Positions 22,986 to 36,189 are shown, numbered from the stretch's first letter. The stretch is 64,000 nucleotides of DNA from Gymnorhina tibicen (GCA_013399875.1 VXAZ01018985.1:1290693-1354692); one strand, 5' to 3'. Translations and numbers: made by a program. The notes: a model not told the origin generated them from the letters alone.

Positions 22986-25900
22986 ACTATAGGCCTGGTG
23001 GAGGAAGACTGGGCAAATTGAGATGGAAACCAGTTACATCATTCTGGATGAGGACAGCATGTGCAGGAGACCAGGCCTAGTTGGAAAGTGTCCTCCAAGT
23101 GCTCTATCCAAATGAGATTCCAAAATGAGGCCCTATCCTGACATGGTTCTGATTTGCTTTCCTGACTGTAATTTTCTGAACAGCAAATGCCTCATGTTAC
23201 ATGAGGTCAGCAATAAAATCATGCTATAAAGTGCCTAATTCACCTTGCCCTGTCTCCCTTACTGCTTGCTATGAGAAAGTACTGAGCTATTTTAACTTTG
23301 TTTTGCTCTTCTTTGAACTGACTAAATTTCTTGTCACTGTTGGCTGGTTATCAGCTGTTTCATCATGTCTTTTTCTCACATGCCTTGGAGAAGACCAACA
23401 GACCATTTGATGCTCCAAGTGTATTCTAGACCATTTTTCTCTGTGTAGTCAGGCATATCCATAGATATATTTGTTTTAGGACAATAAATGTTATATTATT
23501 GTTGGCTGTCAAATGAAGATATGGCTCTTGATACCAGGCACATCATCTATTCTTTCTGCAACTAAAATTTATTTTGCCTTAGTGATTTAGCACACAAAAC
23601 AACAGATGATGATAAAGTAAAAATATGCTGAGGTTAGATAAAACAGACTTTGAAGATATTAGCTGAAATCTTAGCGTGAAATTCACACTTAGAAGGAAAC
23701 AGTGGCAGAAAATCATTTTGAGAATGAAGTGTAAGAGAACTTTTTTATTTCTAGTCTTGCTCTTAGTACATTAAAATGTTTACAGGAAATTTCATTTAAC
23801 AACTGTTTTTGCTTATGGCTTTGACAGACTTCATTATCTTCATCTGACAATTTAGTGTTGCTTGCCCCTTATTTTTTTAGCAGTGTCAGTGGACTGAGAG
23901 CTGGTCAAGGAAATAGGAAAATGGGATGAATTAAATGCTAATTATGAACAAGAGAAAGACAGCATAACAACTGGAATAATGAGAGAAAATGGGTAGTGGC
24001 TGGACAAAGAAATCACAATGAAGAAGCCTTTGGGAGAGCGGGTAATTAGGGTCACAGAAGCAGACAAGGGAGAAAAGGGTTGTGAGACAGGGCCTGGCAT
24101 GTGTTTGCTGAAGAGATGAAGAACAGGGATTTGTGGCATAATGTGGGGAGGTGGTTGCTTGGCAACCTTAATTTGGTCCCCTTATGATACATGGGTGATC
24201 ACATATCGTTTTTGTGCAGGATTTCTGTCTCTGTGCAGGATGGACCTGCTCTGGGGATGTGCTGGGGCAGAGAGGAATGATGCCCATGTGGCTCCTGCCT
24301 TATTTATTGCTTGAGCTGGGAAGTCAGTAATGAACAATGGGAGGGGAAAGAAAGGCCATGTGACTGTAATAATGCACTGTTGCATGAAAGATACTTTTCC
24401 TATGTAGTGCTAATGTAGATGCTTAAACCAGTTCTGTGTGGAACCTCTAATGGTCTAATAGCTTCTAATTATCTAATTTTTAATGACTCCTTTTAGAGCC
24501 CTAGATCCAATTTGCTCAGCGATCACACCTGCAAGTGGTGTTGCAATGTCTGTGTCTGAAATATTTTTAAATACTTTTAAATTACATTTGTAATGCATCC
24601 AGCATAAGATCTAAAATCAGTGAATACCTCTGTCTTTAATTTTCCTGTGCCTCCTTGCCCTGTATTTTAAACAGCATTAGTACCTTTTATTTGCTGCTGT
24701 GGATTTTTGTGAATTAATCTGAATTTGTGCAGCACTCAGATGTTGAAGTGATGAGCAGCACTGAGAAGCTCTGGAGGAAATTAATATTTCTGGCATCATA
24801 AGGCAATTGAATAATGGGCAGTGAACAAAGCATGGGCCACACAGTGAGTTATGAGGTGAAAGCAAAATATTGATTACCTGTTTGGTGAGTATAGCATAGT
24901 GGTCATATGCAAAAATAGCAATTAAGGACTGTGGCATAGATACAGGAAGTTACTGTCACCCTTGTAGTGGGTAGATTTCCAGGAGGAGGATTAAAAGCTG
25001 TACTGATGACCCATGTGTTTCTTTCTGTCTCTAGGCAGGGTCGCTTGTTTGGATAGTATGGAGCTTCAGGTTTTTGATGAGTACTTTAATGGCTATACTC
25101 CTATTTTAAATGTGTAGGGTTCATGAGTGCACTTTGTGCTGAGGGTAGAAGGAAGTGGAGTTTTTGAAGGCTCCTGTCTCTCATGGAAATTTACTCCAAA
25201 CTATGTCCCCTACAGTCACTGACTCTGAGTAGTGGTTAGGTGCACTAAGAATGAATAGTACTTAGGTAGATATTTAATTTCTGTCATGGAAAATAATCCA
25301 ATGCATTAACAGCTTGTGACTGGTTGGAGATTAACTAAACATCTTTAATGCCACTGCTTGCAAGGAAAATGCTGTTTTTGTAAGAGTTATGCAGGTAGGG
25401 AGTTACAGGCCTAGTAACTCATGACAGAGAATAAAGAATGGTTTCCTTTTGTACTGACCTTTTGTTTGGATTATTGTTGTACTCAAGGTGGCTTTTTGTT
25501 AGTGTCTGCTTGTGGGCACTGTAGGTATGGGGCTCAATAGGAATTCAGTTTTTGAAGGGCATAAAATTTCTCCTCATGTTTGTTACTTCACCTCTGAACT
25601 TATAAAAGCCAATGTACCACCTGAGTTCCAGCTCTGTGACATGGGTGATGGTTCTCCTGCCTGGTGCATATCTGTTGTGTCCCCTTTTGTCTTTTCTTGT
25701 TTTTATATGCAGCCCTGCAAAGCCTGTCCGGTGCAATCCCACGTCACAGTGTGCCCTGTCAGTTTTTGTCCTGTAGCAGACATGTACAAGGTGGTAAAAA
25801 ACCTGTGTTCCCAGCAGCTTATGCTACTTATGCTTTTTGCTTTGTGTAGCTATTTCTTTTTTCATGTCTGAAGTTTGAATGTAATCACTATGTTCAGAAG

Positions 25901-28127
25901 AAACGAATTATTTTCCAGTAAATCTTCAGACAAAGAAGTAAAAGGAAGTCTTATTAAGCCACAGAACTTGAAAAGACTGTGAGCTATGATTCATATGAGC
26001 TAATTCAACGGCCAGTTAAAGCTGTAACTCACTTTTATCTTTTCTAGGGCAGAAAAATTCCTGACTTACCTCTGATTTCCTATTCAGTCAAATGTTATTA
26101 GATTCAAGTCATGTAAGAATTTTAGACAGAAAAAGAAAAAAAAAGAGGAAAAAGCTGTCCATCTTTATCAATGGCTCCATGATACATAGCCATTGTAATA
26201 ACCTAACATGGAAAAACACATTGGATGAAAACTTCCAGTTCAGCATCTGAATTTCTCTGCCTTCTATGTCCATCTTCTGTTTTTATTTGTGTCCTTTTCT
26301 GTTTTAGTTTTCAGTCTCTTTTCAGTTGTTTTCCTGAAAACCAAGACAATTTGGTACCTGAAATTTCTTGCTTGAAGGCATTATATTCAGTCTTAGCTTT
26401 TTGACTCTTTTTATTCTATTTCTGTCCTTGTTTTTTAACATCTTTTAAAAAAAATGTAGTAGAAACATATTATTCTAGAATGACCTCATCAACAGACAAA
26501 AACTGCCTCTCTGCTTTTGCTCATTTCTTTTAACATGGTTAAAATGTCTATTAACTTATCTTGTCATAATATAGCTGCTTTTAAGAGTTCATGCCATTTC
26601 TCCACTGGGATCTACAGATCCCTTTCAGACTCTGCTTTCCAGGTTGTTGTTCTCTGCTATGTTAGACTGCCTATTGCTGGAACTATACTTTGCATTGGAA
26701 CATATTAAAATTCAAATTTATATTATTTGAAAAATTAACAAATTTAATTTTCCACATATTCCATGGTGTAGTAATGATTTAAAGTTAACTGATGGAAGAA
26801 GCAAACCAAGTATTCTTTTACTTCTGATTTTTAGGAGTATTGTTTCATCAAGGATCGGATCCTGCAATTTACATGTTTTCTAGGTAGCTTTATGTTCATA
26901 TGTAGGTAAGCATAAGATACCTGAAGTTAATGAGAAACACTCTGGCTTCACTAGGACAAGCAGTCGTCTCCTCCTTAGGCCGGTCCATGAGGATGAAAGT
27001 GTTTGTGGAGACGTTTGCAAAGGGCTGGGCCATAGTGTTATCCTGCTAAGTACTATGTTTAATTTTGTGAGCAGTTTTGTTAATTAGACCTATTGAAAGT
27101 GCAGTAAATGCTCCAATCAATAGAGTGTCATCAGTTCATAAATTTTTAAATCCAGAAAGGACTATTACTTTCTCTGAGTCATTCTGCAAATAATTATTTA
27201 TGAAATCACAAATTTTATTAGTAATTTTATATCTACTAGCATCAGTTTAATAGTCCCATTTAGACTACTAAGAAATGCTGCTTTAATCTGATTTAAAGTA
27301 GATTCTGCCTAGAAAGTACCTCTTCGGATAAAGTTGCTAAACCTACTGTTGCTTTCTTCAGTCTCTCTGGTTAATCAGCCTTTAGAAATGTAATGTGGTT
27401 GTATTTATTTAGTGCAATTCCAAAAATCAAAGCTTCAAATTGGATCAAGTTAAAGTGTATTTTATAGAAATCTGTTGTATGAATATAATGAATTCTTATG
27501 CCTTGTGAGTTTTTTTCATGGTATTGCTCAAATTCTAATTCTTAAGTCTAAGTAAATACCATTTAAAATTTTTTTTAAAAAAACTGGATTCTTGGGTGTT
27601 AATATGGATCAGTGAAGTATTCCTGTATTGCCAAACTGGTTCTGATTCCAGTCATTGGTTTTTACTTGCAGTCCTTCTGCTGGTAATAGATCTAACAAAT
27701 GAAAGAAATTCAATTGTCTGAAAGGGTGATAAGAATCCTGAACAGCAAAAGGAATGCAGCATCCATCATTTCTGAGAAACCATGTATCTCTATCATTAAA
27801 AAGGAATAATTTCTAAAGTAAATAATGCACATTTAGAGAGCTCTCTTTTTTTCAATTCAGTAATGCATTTAAATTGGCATTATTAAACATCTATTATGGC
27901 AGCAGCAATTCTAAAATGAGAATTGTCAGCTTAAAGTTTTCAAAATTCAGTAGGTTTGAACTAATGTAGTACAGCCTGTGCCCTTTTTTTTACCTCAGTA
28001 GTCATCTATCTCACCATTGTAGCACTAGTATAAAAGCTTTTCTTACAGATATGGGGGTTTTACAGGCTAAGAAGTTGCTTTGAATAGCCCATGGAGAAGA
28101 AAGAACTGTTGCATAAAATTATGTTTT
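22986..28127. other. Unique non-coding DNA
   Basis: No gene recognised. Patches with regulatory texture lie near 24430-24560 and 24680-24930 (TAAT cores, few repeats). A fragment near 26845-26960 resembles an ancient amniote repeat (GGATCGGATCCTGCAA block). A 119-codon frame at 25512-25871 shows no domain. Confidence 0.4.
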
Positions 28128-28515
28128 CATAGAGTCATAGAATGGTTTGGGTTGAAATGGACCTGAAAGATGATCTAATTCCACCCTCCCTGTTCTGGAC
28201 AGGGACACCTTCCACTAGACCAGGTTGCTCAGAGCTGCATCCAGCCTGGCCTTGGACACTTCCAGGGGTGGGACATCCACAGCTTCTCTGAGCAATCTGT
28301 TCTGGTGCCTCAGAACCCTCACAGTAAAGAATTTCTTCCTAATACCTAATCTAAGTCTGCCTTCCTTCAGTTTAAAGCCATTTCTCCTTGTCCTATCATG
28401 TCATGCCCTTTTAAAAAGTCCCTGTCCTGTTATCTTGTAATCCCCTTTAGGTACTGGAAGGCTGCTACTATGTTTCCCTGGTGCTCTCTTTTCTTCAGGT
28501 TGAACAATGCCATTA
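28128..28515 (-). mobile_element. CR1 LINE 3' end, minus strand
   Basis: Read on the plus strand, this is the reverse complement of the avian CR1 tail: TCATAGAATGGTTTGGGTTG, GGACAGGGACACCTTCCACT, AGACCAGGTTGCTCAGAGC, TTCCAGGGGTGGGACATCC, then the TTTCTTCCTAATACCTAATC and AGGTACTGGAAGGCTGCTA blocks. About 390 bp is kept and the 5' part of the element is missing. The 3' end is at the low coordinate. The open frames inside are derived from the repeat. Confidence 0.95.
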
Positions 28516-28621
28516 ATGTGGCATAATTCTTTGAAAATTTCAGTAGTGGTGAAGAACAGAATTGCTATGAGAGTATTACAGCAAACATTGTTTTTTCCTG
28601 GTGTGCCAGGGTTAAGAAGAT

Positions 28622-28712
28622 TTTGTTCCAATTTTATAGTTATGGAAACTGGGATCAGAGGGTAATCTGACTTTTGAAAGGCCACAGTTTGACAGTCAGC
28701 AAGTTTCACTAA
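28622..28712 (+). repeat. MIR-like ancient SINE fragment
   Basis: The block CCAATTTTATAGTTATGGAA followed by ACTGGGATCAGAGGG and then GGCCACAGTTTGACAG follows the order of the MIR core (CCATTTTACAGATGAGGAAA, ACTGAGGC, AGAGG, CACACAG). It is heavily diverged. Orientation follows the MIR reading. Confidence 0.4.
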
Positions 28713-28860
28713 GAAATTTGCTATCTTTACTGGGGAATGTGGATGCTCAACTAAAGCTTTGTATATAAGAAAATTCACTCATAAAGTAACTGTCAGTCTT
28801 TTAATATGACTTTATTTCTTCCAAACAAATCCAGTTTGTATACTCCAGTCAATGGAGGGG

Positions 28861-28893
28861 TAGGATGCCCATTTAATGGGTAGGATGCCCATT
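28861..28893. repeat. Short tandem duplication (20-bp unit)
   Basis: The unit TAGGATGCCCATTTAATGGG is followed directly by a second partial copy, TAGGATGCCCATT, giving about 1.65 copies. The copies are identical, so the duplication is probably recent. It lies between the MIR-like and CR1 fragments. Confidence 0.85.
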
Positions 28894-28929
28894 AAAAAAC
28901 AGATTTCTGATAGGAGTGGGGAGATGTCT

Positions 28930-29445
28930 TACTTCTCTGCACATGAAATGGAATATTGTATCCAGTTCATGTTCATATTTTTTAAATGGTTCAAAGATTT
29001 AAAAGAGCAAGGGAAAGAACTACTGGAATGATTCATGAGCTGTAAGAAATACCTCATCCCATGAGAAATAAAGGAATTGGCATGTCAGTGAATTAAAAAC
29101 AAGACTCAGAGGTGACCTCATTAAAATGCGTGAGCATATTCACAATAAGAAAATTCCAAGTACTACAGAAGCAATGGCTGGAAGCTGTCACCAGCCAAAT
29201 TAAAATTAGAAATTCTATGCCTGTTTTTAACAGAAAGAGTGATTAATCACTGAAGTACATGATGAAGGGAAGAGATGGATTCCCCATCTCTCATTTTCAA
29301 ATTAAGACAGGATGTCATGCTGGAAGATGTATTTAAGTCACAAAGTTACTGAGCTCAGTACAAAGGTAATGGCCTGTGAAAAGTAGATCAGATTAGGTGA
29401 TCACGAGTGGTAACTCTGGATTTAAACTCTGTGACTCCATGAGAT
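28930..29445 (+). mobile_element. Old CR1-type LINE 3' end, plus strand
   Basis: A diverged plus-strand CR1 tail. Recognisable blocks are AATATTGTATCCAGTTCATG, AGAGGTGACCTCATTAAAATG, AATGGCTGGAAGCTG, ATTAGAAATTCTATGCC, and a terminal region AGATCAGATTAGGTGATCAC followed by an ACTCTGTGACTC remnant of the tail octamer. It is far more diverged than the copies at 14.1 and 28.1 kb, so it is probably an ancient subfamily shared with other sauropsids. Confidence 0.65.
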
Positions 29446-29844
29446 CAGGTCCCTGCCAAGAGCTGGGTGAGCAGCTGGTGGTTCTTGCATGGATCAGAAA
29501 TTGTATCAATTGTAAAATGCAAGTTGCCCAGCCCCTATGCAAATATTATTCATCTGTGTAGAGTATGCTCAAGATGAATTTATTTATGATAATCCTGGCA
29601 AAATCAACTAGGCCAGTTCAATGACGAGAGAAGCTACTGAAGACTGCTGATTTTAATATATCTCAGATCAGGTGACAAAATTTTGTTTATTAACACAGCA
29701 TAAAGTCTTCCACACCAGTTCAAATCAAATGTCCATGTAGCCCTCTAACTTTCTTCTGATACCAGCCAGGATGTTAGCAGTGCAAGACAAGGGCATGGAC
29801 AGAGGGATGTACCGTAATTCCAGATGGAAGACATCTTCAGGAGG

Positions 29845-30175
29845 TCTGTGGTCCAACCTGTTTCCCATAGTGAGGCCAAATTCTGAAGACAGGATAGTCC
29901 ATGCTGCTCAGGGTTTCCCAGCTTCCAGTGATCACTGGTCAAGAGGTTTCTTAGGCAGCACCTGGAATGGCTGTGTGGAATGTCCTGTTCTCCAAATTTG
30001 TCTAGTGCCGTTTATGTGTTGGCTGTCCTGAAGTTCAATGATAACGAGTTCCATAGTGGTACATTGTACAAAAAATGCTGCTTCACTTTGCCTGCTCTTT
30101 ACCCACAGTTTATCTTCTGAGAAATAATGCACTATCATTTTCCTTCTCCAACAGCCCACATTTTACTAAAGATCT
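29845..30175 (-). mobile_element. Old CR1-type LINE fragment, minus strand
   Basis: Read on the plus strand, it matches in reverse the tail of an old sauropsid CR1: AGGTCTGTGGTCCAACCTG at the 3' end, then ACGAGTTCCATAGTGGTACA, a TGCTGCTTCACTTTGCC block, and ATCATTTTCCTTCTCCAAC at the far end. It is strongly diverged. It lies tail to tail with the old plus-strand copy at 28930-29445, 400 bp away. Confidence 0.5.
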
Positions 30176-33100
30176 AGCATAGTACCCTTCTTTTACCCTG
30201 GTAATAAAATGCAAATACATCTTTGAGCTCTTCCCACTTTATTACATGAGATTAAAATGTGATGTTGATGACATTAAAAATAATGGAGCAAACACACACT
30301 GTTCCTAATGGTCTAAGCTATAATGAGTTTTGGCTTTACTCAATAAAAAATTTTTTACAAAGCAGTGCTTATTCAAGACTGAGTAAGCTGTGGGAAATCA
30401 ATTTTCCATGGCTGCTTTGGCCTTGTGCAAAAGCTTAGTGGTCTTTTTAGTGAGCCAAGACTTTTGTTTTATTATTTGTTCTGCTTATAAATTGTGAGGG
30501 TTGAGTTACTAATTTATAAAGGACAAACAGATCTTGTGTGACAGTTTAATCACCTAATTAATATCTTAAGTCATAAGTTTTATTGTATTTTGTTGCATTT
30601 TTGAGATTTTGCACATTAACACCTGAGTAGGAACATGTAATAAAAAGTATCATGAATTCATCAAATGTCAAAACCCATGACACAGCTTAAATCTGTAATT
30701 TTTACAAAGAAGTGATATTTGAATAATTGTCACATTGTAAAGCTGCCGCCCTGTGGAGGCTAATGGAAAATTACATTTCCTCATAGTTCCTGAGGACTGT
30801 TCCTAATGCATTAATTACGAAAATTACCACTAGCTTTGCCGGGATGAGATTGGTCCAATTTCTCGGAATAGCAATCTGATTCTGCTATGCACACTCACAT
30901 GTGCCAGAAATCCTCTGCACGTTAGGGTGCCAACTTTCAAGCCAAAGTATTGCGCACCATGAACAAGCTTGGGCTCAGTCCTGCCGGCTGTAGATGTTGG
31001 TGCAAAGAGCCAAGGCCTGGGCAGGGAATGTGGATTATTTGCTTAGCTGGAGGAAAGCTGCTTTCTGGGCTCTCCTGAAGAACTGGAAACAGACCTGGCC
31101 CCAACAGGAGTCTGTGAGCAAGGAGTAACAGGGGCCAGGGAGGAGGGGAGGCCTGGCTACACCACAGTTCTTTCACTGCAGTTGATGAGCACGATTGCCA
31201 ACCCTCAGGACTTGATCTGATCCCCAGCAGGAGGTGGAGGTAGCAACCTCCTTGGCCAAGGCTTGCAGAGCTGATCTCTGAAGAGTTTTGTGTTAGAAAG
31301 ATTTTGGCAGCAGCATTCCAAAAAGCTATCTGCTGAACTTCCCAAGAGCGATGCTAGGCTTAGCTTCCATGGATCTCCTGTGTTTGTTTCCCTCATCTAA
31401 TTGAACTGGAAACAATCAATTGTCATGCTCAGCAGCTCCACTGCTTTCTCAGTAGTTTTTTAAATGCAATTTGTTGCCTCACTAAATGTCGTAAAGCCAT
31501 ATGTGACAGCTCTGACCAGCTGCAGTTAGTAGACGTATTTCCATGGGTTTAGTCTGGATTTATATGAAAGACTACACTTTAAAGTACTGTTTTACTTTTA
31601 TGTTAGAGCATTGTCATACCGCTGTTTTGAACTGCTTACAGTGGTTTCTGAAAGCTTCACTCAGGCTTAGGAAACTCTGGGGTTCATGCCTGAAGGTCTT
31701 TGCTTCAAAGCAAACCCTAACAAATTCAGTGCAATACCCCCTGGATATCACTTTGAAATTTGGAGTTAATTTGAAACCTTCTGCAGATACTTTGGAAATT
31801 CTATAATGTGGAAGCTTTGGGAATGGCACACATGCAAGTAATAGCAATGGGAACCATCCAGGATCCTTGTAGACTGGGGTGGGGAGTTATTATGCCTTTC
31901 AGAAGTGGTGGGAGAAATCCATATTTTTCAAAACAAGGCTTTCAGGTGCCATTTCCACTCCCACTACCACAATGGTGCATTGGTTCGGTCTGTAGCATGT
32001 CTCTGAGCAGCATTTGTGCATGACTGAGACAAGTAAAGAAAAATGAGTACTGTTTAAGAGTGAAGATGTCTGCTTTTACACTACTGTAGCCCTAGACTTG
32101 TATTGCATCACTCTTTTTACAGCATAAAAACTGTATTTTAAAGATTACTTCTTTATGTATACATATAACCGTAACAGTGAAGAAAACCACAAATACTTAG
32201 TTCAGTTAGGGGTTTGAGTGGTTTTGGATTTAGGATGGAAGACCATGATGTGTGTCTGTACAATCATTTGCAGGTTTCTCCTTGCGATTGTCAGTGAATG
32301 TGTTCATCCCATTCACATAGCAGGGGCTGTCAGTGATGGCAGAGGTAATTATGGGCTGGTTACCATGGCGTGCCCTGCTTCAGCTGCTGGAGAAACAAGC
32401 ACAATTCAAGTGAACTCTTATGCAAATGTCCTTGAGGAAACATGGAGTGGTGAAAACATCAACGGCTGTAAGGACAGGACCCACATTAAAAAATAAGGTC
32501 AGCTAATCCATTGAGCTCCCTGAGGAGGAAAAGAAGTGACTTCAGGGTAGTTTTACATGAAGAACAGAATTTTGATAATGGGACCCTCATTTTAGCTGAT
32601 CCAGGTGTAAAAAAATATTGGGACTGGAAGCTGAAAGATTATTTCAGCCTGTAAAAGCGTTTACTTTTTAACCATGGAGGTGACTGATGATCTCAATTAT
32701 TTCTTAAAGGCTGTAATGGTTTTAGTCAGTGGCATTTTTACAATTCAGTGTTTTCTCTTGGTTCTTATCCAAACAGAAATTAATTTAGGAAGCATCTATA
32801 GTTATAGAGTTACAGAAATAGTTATAGAAAAATGTTGTGTTACTTAATCCCAGCACTCTTGGCTTGCTTGGCAGCTGCTGAATCACTCACAGTTTTTTGA
32901 CAACAAGAGGCACAATGGCATTTTGTGCATTGACTTGTGTAGTGTTGCCCTAAGTACTATCGTGATTTGGGCATGGGTACTTTGCTTAGTTAAAACCAGT
33001 CACAGAGAGAAGGGCATTTCTGTGTGCTGCTTGTATCCACAATAATTATTGGCTGCTGTATAGCACTTCTTCATGCTGGGGCTGTCTCTGCACTGTCATC

Positions 33101-33984
33101 CATTTGGTTGTCCACTAGTGGCATCTGGCTCTGAGATCCCCACAGTCCGAGGCTGGGTGGCAGGGAAGAAGGAGGGCAAGGTGATCGCAGTGTGTGCATG
33201 TTGAGGGACTTCCTTCTCTCTGTGCTGCTGCGATGTGGGATGAGGAGAAACACCACACTGCAGCCTTCATTCCCCCTGCAGCAGGTCTCTAGCCAGGGCA
33301 TCTGGGACTGTGATTTGGATAGACCGATGCTGGGACAGAAGTCATGAGGTGAGGATCCGAGGTCCCCTTACCTACTCTCTTCCTTCTTGACCAGTCCATG
33401 CTTACGAGGGTTCTGTATTGTTGTTTAAATTTAGCAGAAAACCTTGTGCTGTTCTGTGCTGCATAGCCCATAGCAGAACTGTGTCTTTTAAGACACTGGG
33501 ATACATATAAAAAAACCTATAACTTCAACAATTTCTAATACATTACCTGAATCTACTACAGTTCGGTGAGTGCTAATGAAGTGTGGTGTGTGTCCTATGC
33601 GTACTAGTGTGTACTGTGTGGAGATAGAGCTGCAACAGGGTGCATCAAAGTCCTCCTCTTGGAAGGATCTAAAGAAAATGTTTTGTGGGTTGGTTTTTCT
33701 TTTTCATTTATTTAGTTTAAAAAGAATAGAAAGCTACGGTATCTCATCTCTGTTCCCATTTTTCAATTTGAGAGAGTAATAACTCAGAAATGCTGAGTCC
33801 TTGAATTTTTTGCCCCCCCCCTTTTTTTTTTGCAAGGCATATGCTATTAAAAATTTATTATTGCATTTCAGATTACATTGAAAGTTCTAGTAATGAGCTG
33901 GGCATTTGTTTGTTTAAGTATCTTTATTTGGCATGTTGAAAAGACCAGAGTTAGCAATTTTTACTTTCAATACAGAAACATTAA
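30176..33984. other. Unique non-coding DNA with candidate regulatory blocks
   Basis: No gene recognised. A block at about 30700-30890 has regulatory texture: retained CpGs in AAGCTGCCGCCCTGTGG, GCATTAATTACGAAAATTACC and TTTGCCGGGATGAGATTGG. A C9T10 homopolymer pair lies at 33813-33831. Frames such as 32218-32496 (92 codons) have no domain. Confidence 0.4.
30700..30890. promoter_or_regulatory. Candidate conserved non-coding element
   Basis: It includes a CCAAT-type ATTGGTCCAATTTC, a GCATTAATTACGAAAATTAC homeodomain-rich stretch, and CpGs kept within AT-rich surroundings. There is no repeat or open frame of note. The call is by texture only. Confidence 0.3.
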
Positions 33985-34208
33985 ATCTTCCCGAGGGTTA
34001 GCAAGAAAATAGTTCTGCACAATGAGGATGTAAAACACTGGAATATTTATCTAGAAAAGTTGATGAGTTGCCATTGTTGTACATACTTGAAACTTTCTTG
34101 GACAGAGCCTTGAGCAACTTCATTAAACTGGAAGCTAGCCCTGCTCTTGGAGGTCCACCTAGATGACCTAAATTCCTTCCAACCTAAATTATTGTATGGT
34201 TCTTTAAG
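33985..34208 (+). mobile_element. Diverged CR1 LINE 3' end, plus strand
   Basis: The block order follows the CR1 tail: ACACTGGAATATTTATCTAG, a degraded middle, TTGAGCAACTTCATTAAACT, GAGGTCCACCTAGATGACC, then TTCCTTCCAACCTAAATTAT and TGTATGGTTCT in place of the tail octamer. It is 5'-truncated with many substitutions, older than the copy at 13.9 kb. No coding capacity remains. Confidence 0.7.
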
Positions 34209-34789
34209 AAACTTAGAGGACAGACACAGCTCTTGTTTTGGAGACACAGAATTATTAGTTTCCTGCTAATAACTCTGCTGTGTCATTTTTTTTTCTTCAA
34301 TATCTTCATCATGGACTGCATAAATAAAGGAGAAGCCCTGTAAAGACTTGTGTTGTTTTTCACATGTTGTTTTATGAGAAATAATCATGGCATCCACAAT
34401 TACAAGAACTGCTGCCTGGTGACCACAGACCTGGCCCAGTATCCCAAATCTGTGTGTCCATACTGGGGAGGTCTGTGAGAGGGAGCATGCCTTTCCTTAC
34501 CTTGCTGATCTGTGCCCCTACTCATTGGATAGGGATTGCCACCAAAGCATTTTCTGCTTGCTGTTTCTTGGCTATGTCCTTCAATTCTATTTACAAATAA
34601 ACATTCTGGCTACAAAGGGCAATGTTACATACCAAACGTAGGCGCAGAGATTTTTTCCATGTACAGGAGAAGTTGTAAGGTTTCAATGCCCATGTGTTCG
34701 ACCTTCAGCTGAAAAGATAACATAATAATAGTGATTGAATGTTCAGCCTGTTTAAATTAGTGACAGCAACGAGAGATGTGCATTAGTCC

Positions 34790-35085
34790 ACAATTGGCTT
34801 GACGGTACACAGCAGAATATTCTCCTCTTACAAGTTCTCTTTCATCTGACATGATTGCTTTCCCTTTCTATTCTGCAAGGCCTCAGCTCCTGACCTGCTG
34901 GGTTTAGAATTAGTCCCCATTAGTCTATTATTGTTCTTTTCAGCAATGACAACCTCTTTAAAACAGGCCCCTTTTATAAAGATTTTAAAGGTTTTCTGTG
35001 GCTTTCACCGGAGCCTGACAATTACTAAACCATCAGTAAATTAGCCCTGCTCCTCTTAAAGTCACCGTGACATTTTCAGGATATT
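34790..35085. promoter_or_regulatory. Candidate conserved non-coding element
   Basis: A block with dispersed CpGs (GACGGTACAC, CACCGGAGCC, CACCGTGACATT), repeated TTAG/TAAT cores (TTAGAATTAGTCCCCATTAG, GACAATTACTAAACC, GTAAATTAGCCC) and no repeat signature. This resembles developmental enhancers in gene deserts, but conservation cannot be tested here. Confidence 0.3.
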
Positions 35086-36189
35086 GCCTTCCATCCAAGG
35101 TCTTTCAGGAATGACTTCTCTTACTCCTTTCCTCCCCAGACCCCCTGCCCAAACCCCTTCAGCCATACCAAGCATTCCTCTCCACTCTCAATATAATAGT
35201 ATTTTCAGTGCAAATGCTTCCCAGGCCTTCATACACACACCAGGAAGTCTCCTCTCGCCTCTGAGACCATTGTGGCGAGGGATCTTTAGCTGTAAGTCAC
35301 AAAGTGCAATGTAGCTATATGCTGTTACGTGGGGTTTTATAGCAAAAAGCCCATAAAAACCAAATAAAATGCTATTGGTAAGGCAGGGATTGAGTAAAAG
35401 CTGAGTTCTCATCCTGTGAGCTGGCCATTTTTAGCTTGGTTTCTGCTGCACTTTCCTGTTTATTAAATCTTTTCTTTATTCTGCTTGTGTTCTTAGTATT
35501 TTTCATTATTTCACGTGTATTTTGGGAACATTTTCCCTGTGTAATCTATGCAAATGGCTTTCAGGATTACTTTCAAGCTTCTTATGAAACATTTTCAAGG
35601 GCTTATCCATACTTCTGATTTTCTGTTTTCTTTTTTTTCCCCATTTGATGTCAATAACATTATAATTTCATATGGCTTATCTCTTTACAGCTTCCATCTG
35701 GGTTCAGGGTTTCTCTTAATGTTGCAGTTGGATCCTGATTTTCATAGTTCTATAGAAAAACCCAGGTTCTTTTGCCTTCTTCATTTCCCTTTGCAGGAGA
35801 AGTGCTGTTCTTGTGCTTCCAGGAGGTCGTTGAATCATTTTGCAGAATGGGAACATGTGGTGCTGCCAGAAAGTAGGAGGTCAGGAAGCTTCTTGATGAC
35901 ATGAAATTAATTTCCCTTCCTGATTCATGTCCATGTAGTTTAGTCAAAAATGTGCCTGTAGAAGGACTTGGGGAGTTAGTCTTCATGTATACTTGTGCAG
36001 AGCAATGAGTGCAGTTAATCTTGCATAGCTAGGAAGGAAAACAGAAGGAAAAATGCTTACTTCTTCCAAAACAACATGGAAAATTTCTGATTTTGTAGGT
36101 CACCCTTGAATTTTCATGGGATTTTTGACAAGAAGGGAGGTAATAGCTCTTGGCCCTCTCGGGCATCGGGAGAAATGTGTATGGTGAGT

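Noticed and set aside
25512..25871. 119-codon plus-strand frame with several Cys
   Set aside because: The Cys spacing does not fit zinc-finger or other Cys-motif patterns and no splice context was found.
33113..33128. CTCF-like CCACTAGTGGCA
   Set aside because: One base short of the core CCASYAGRKGGC spacing, so it does not fit the CTCF motif.
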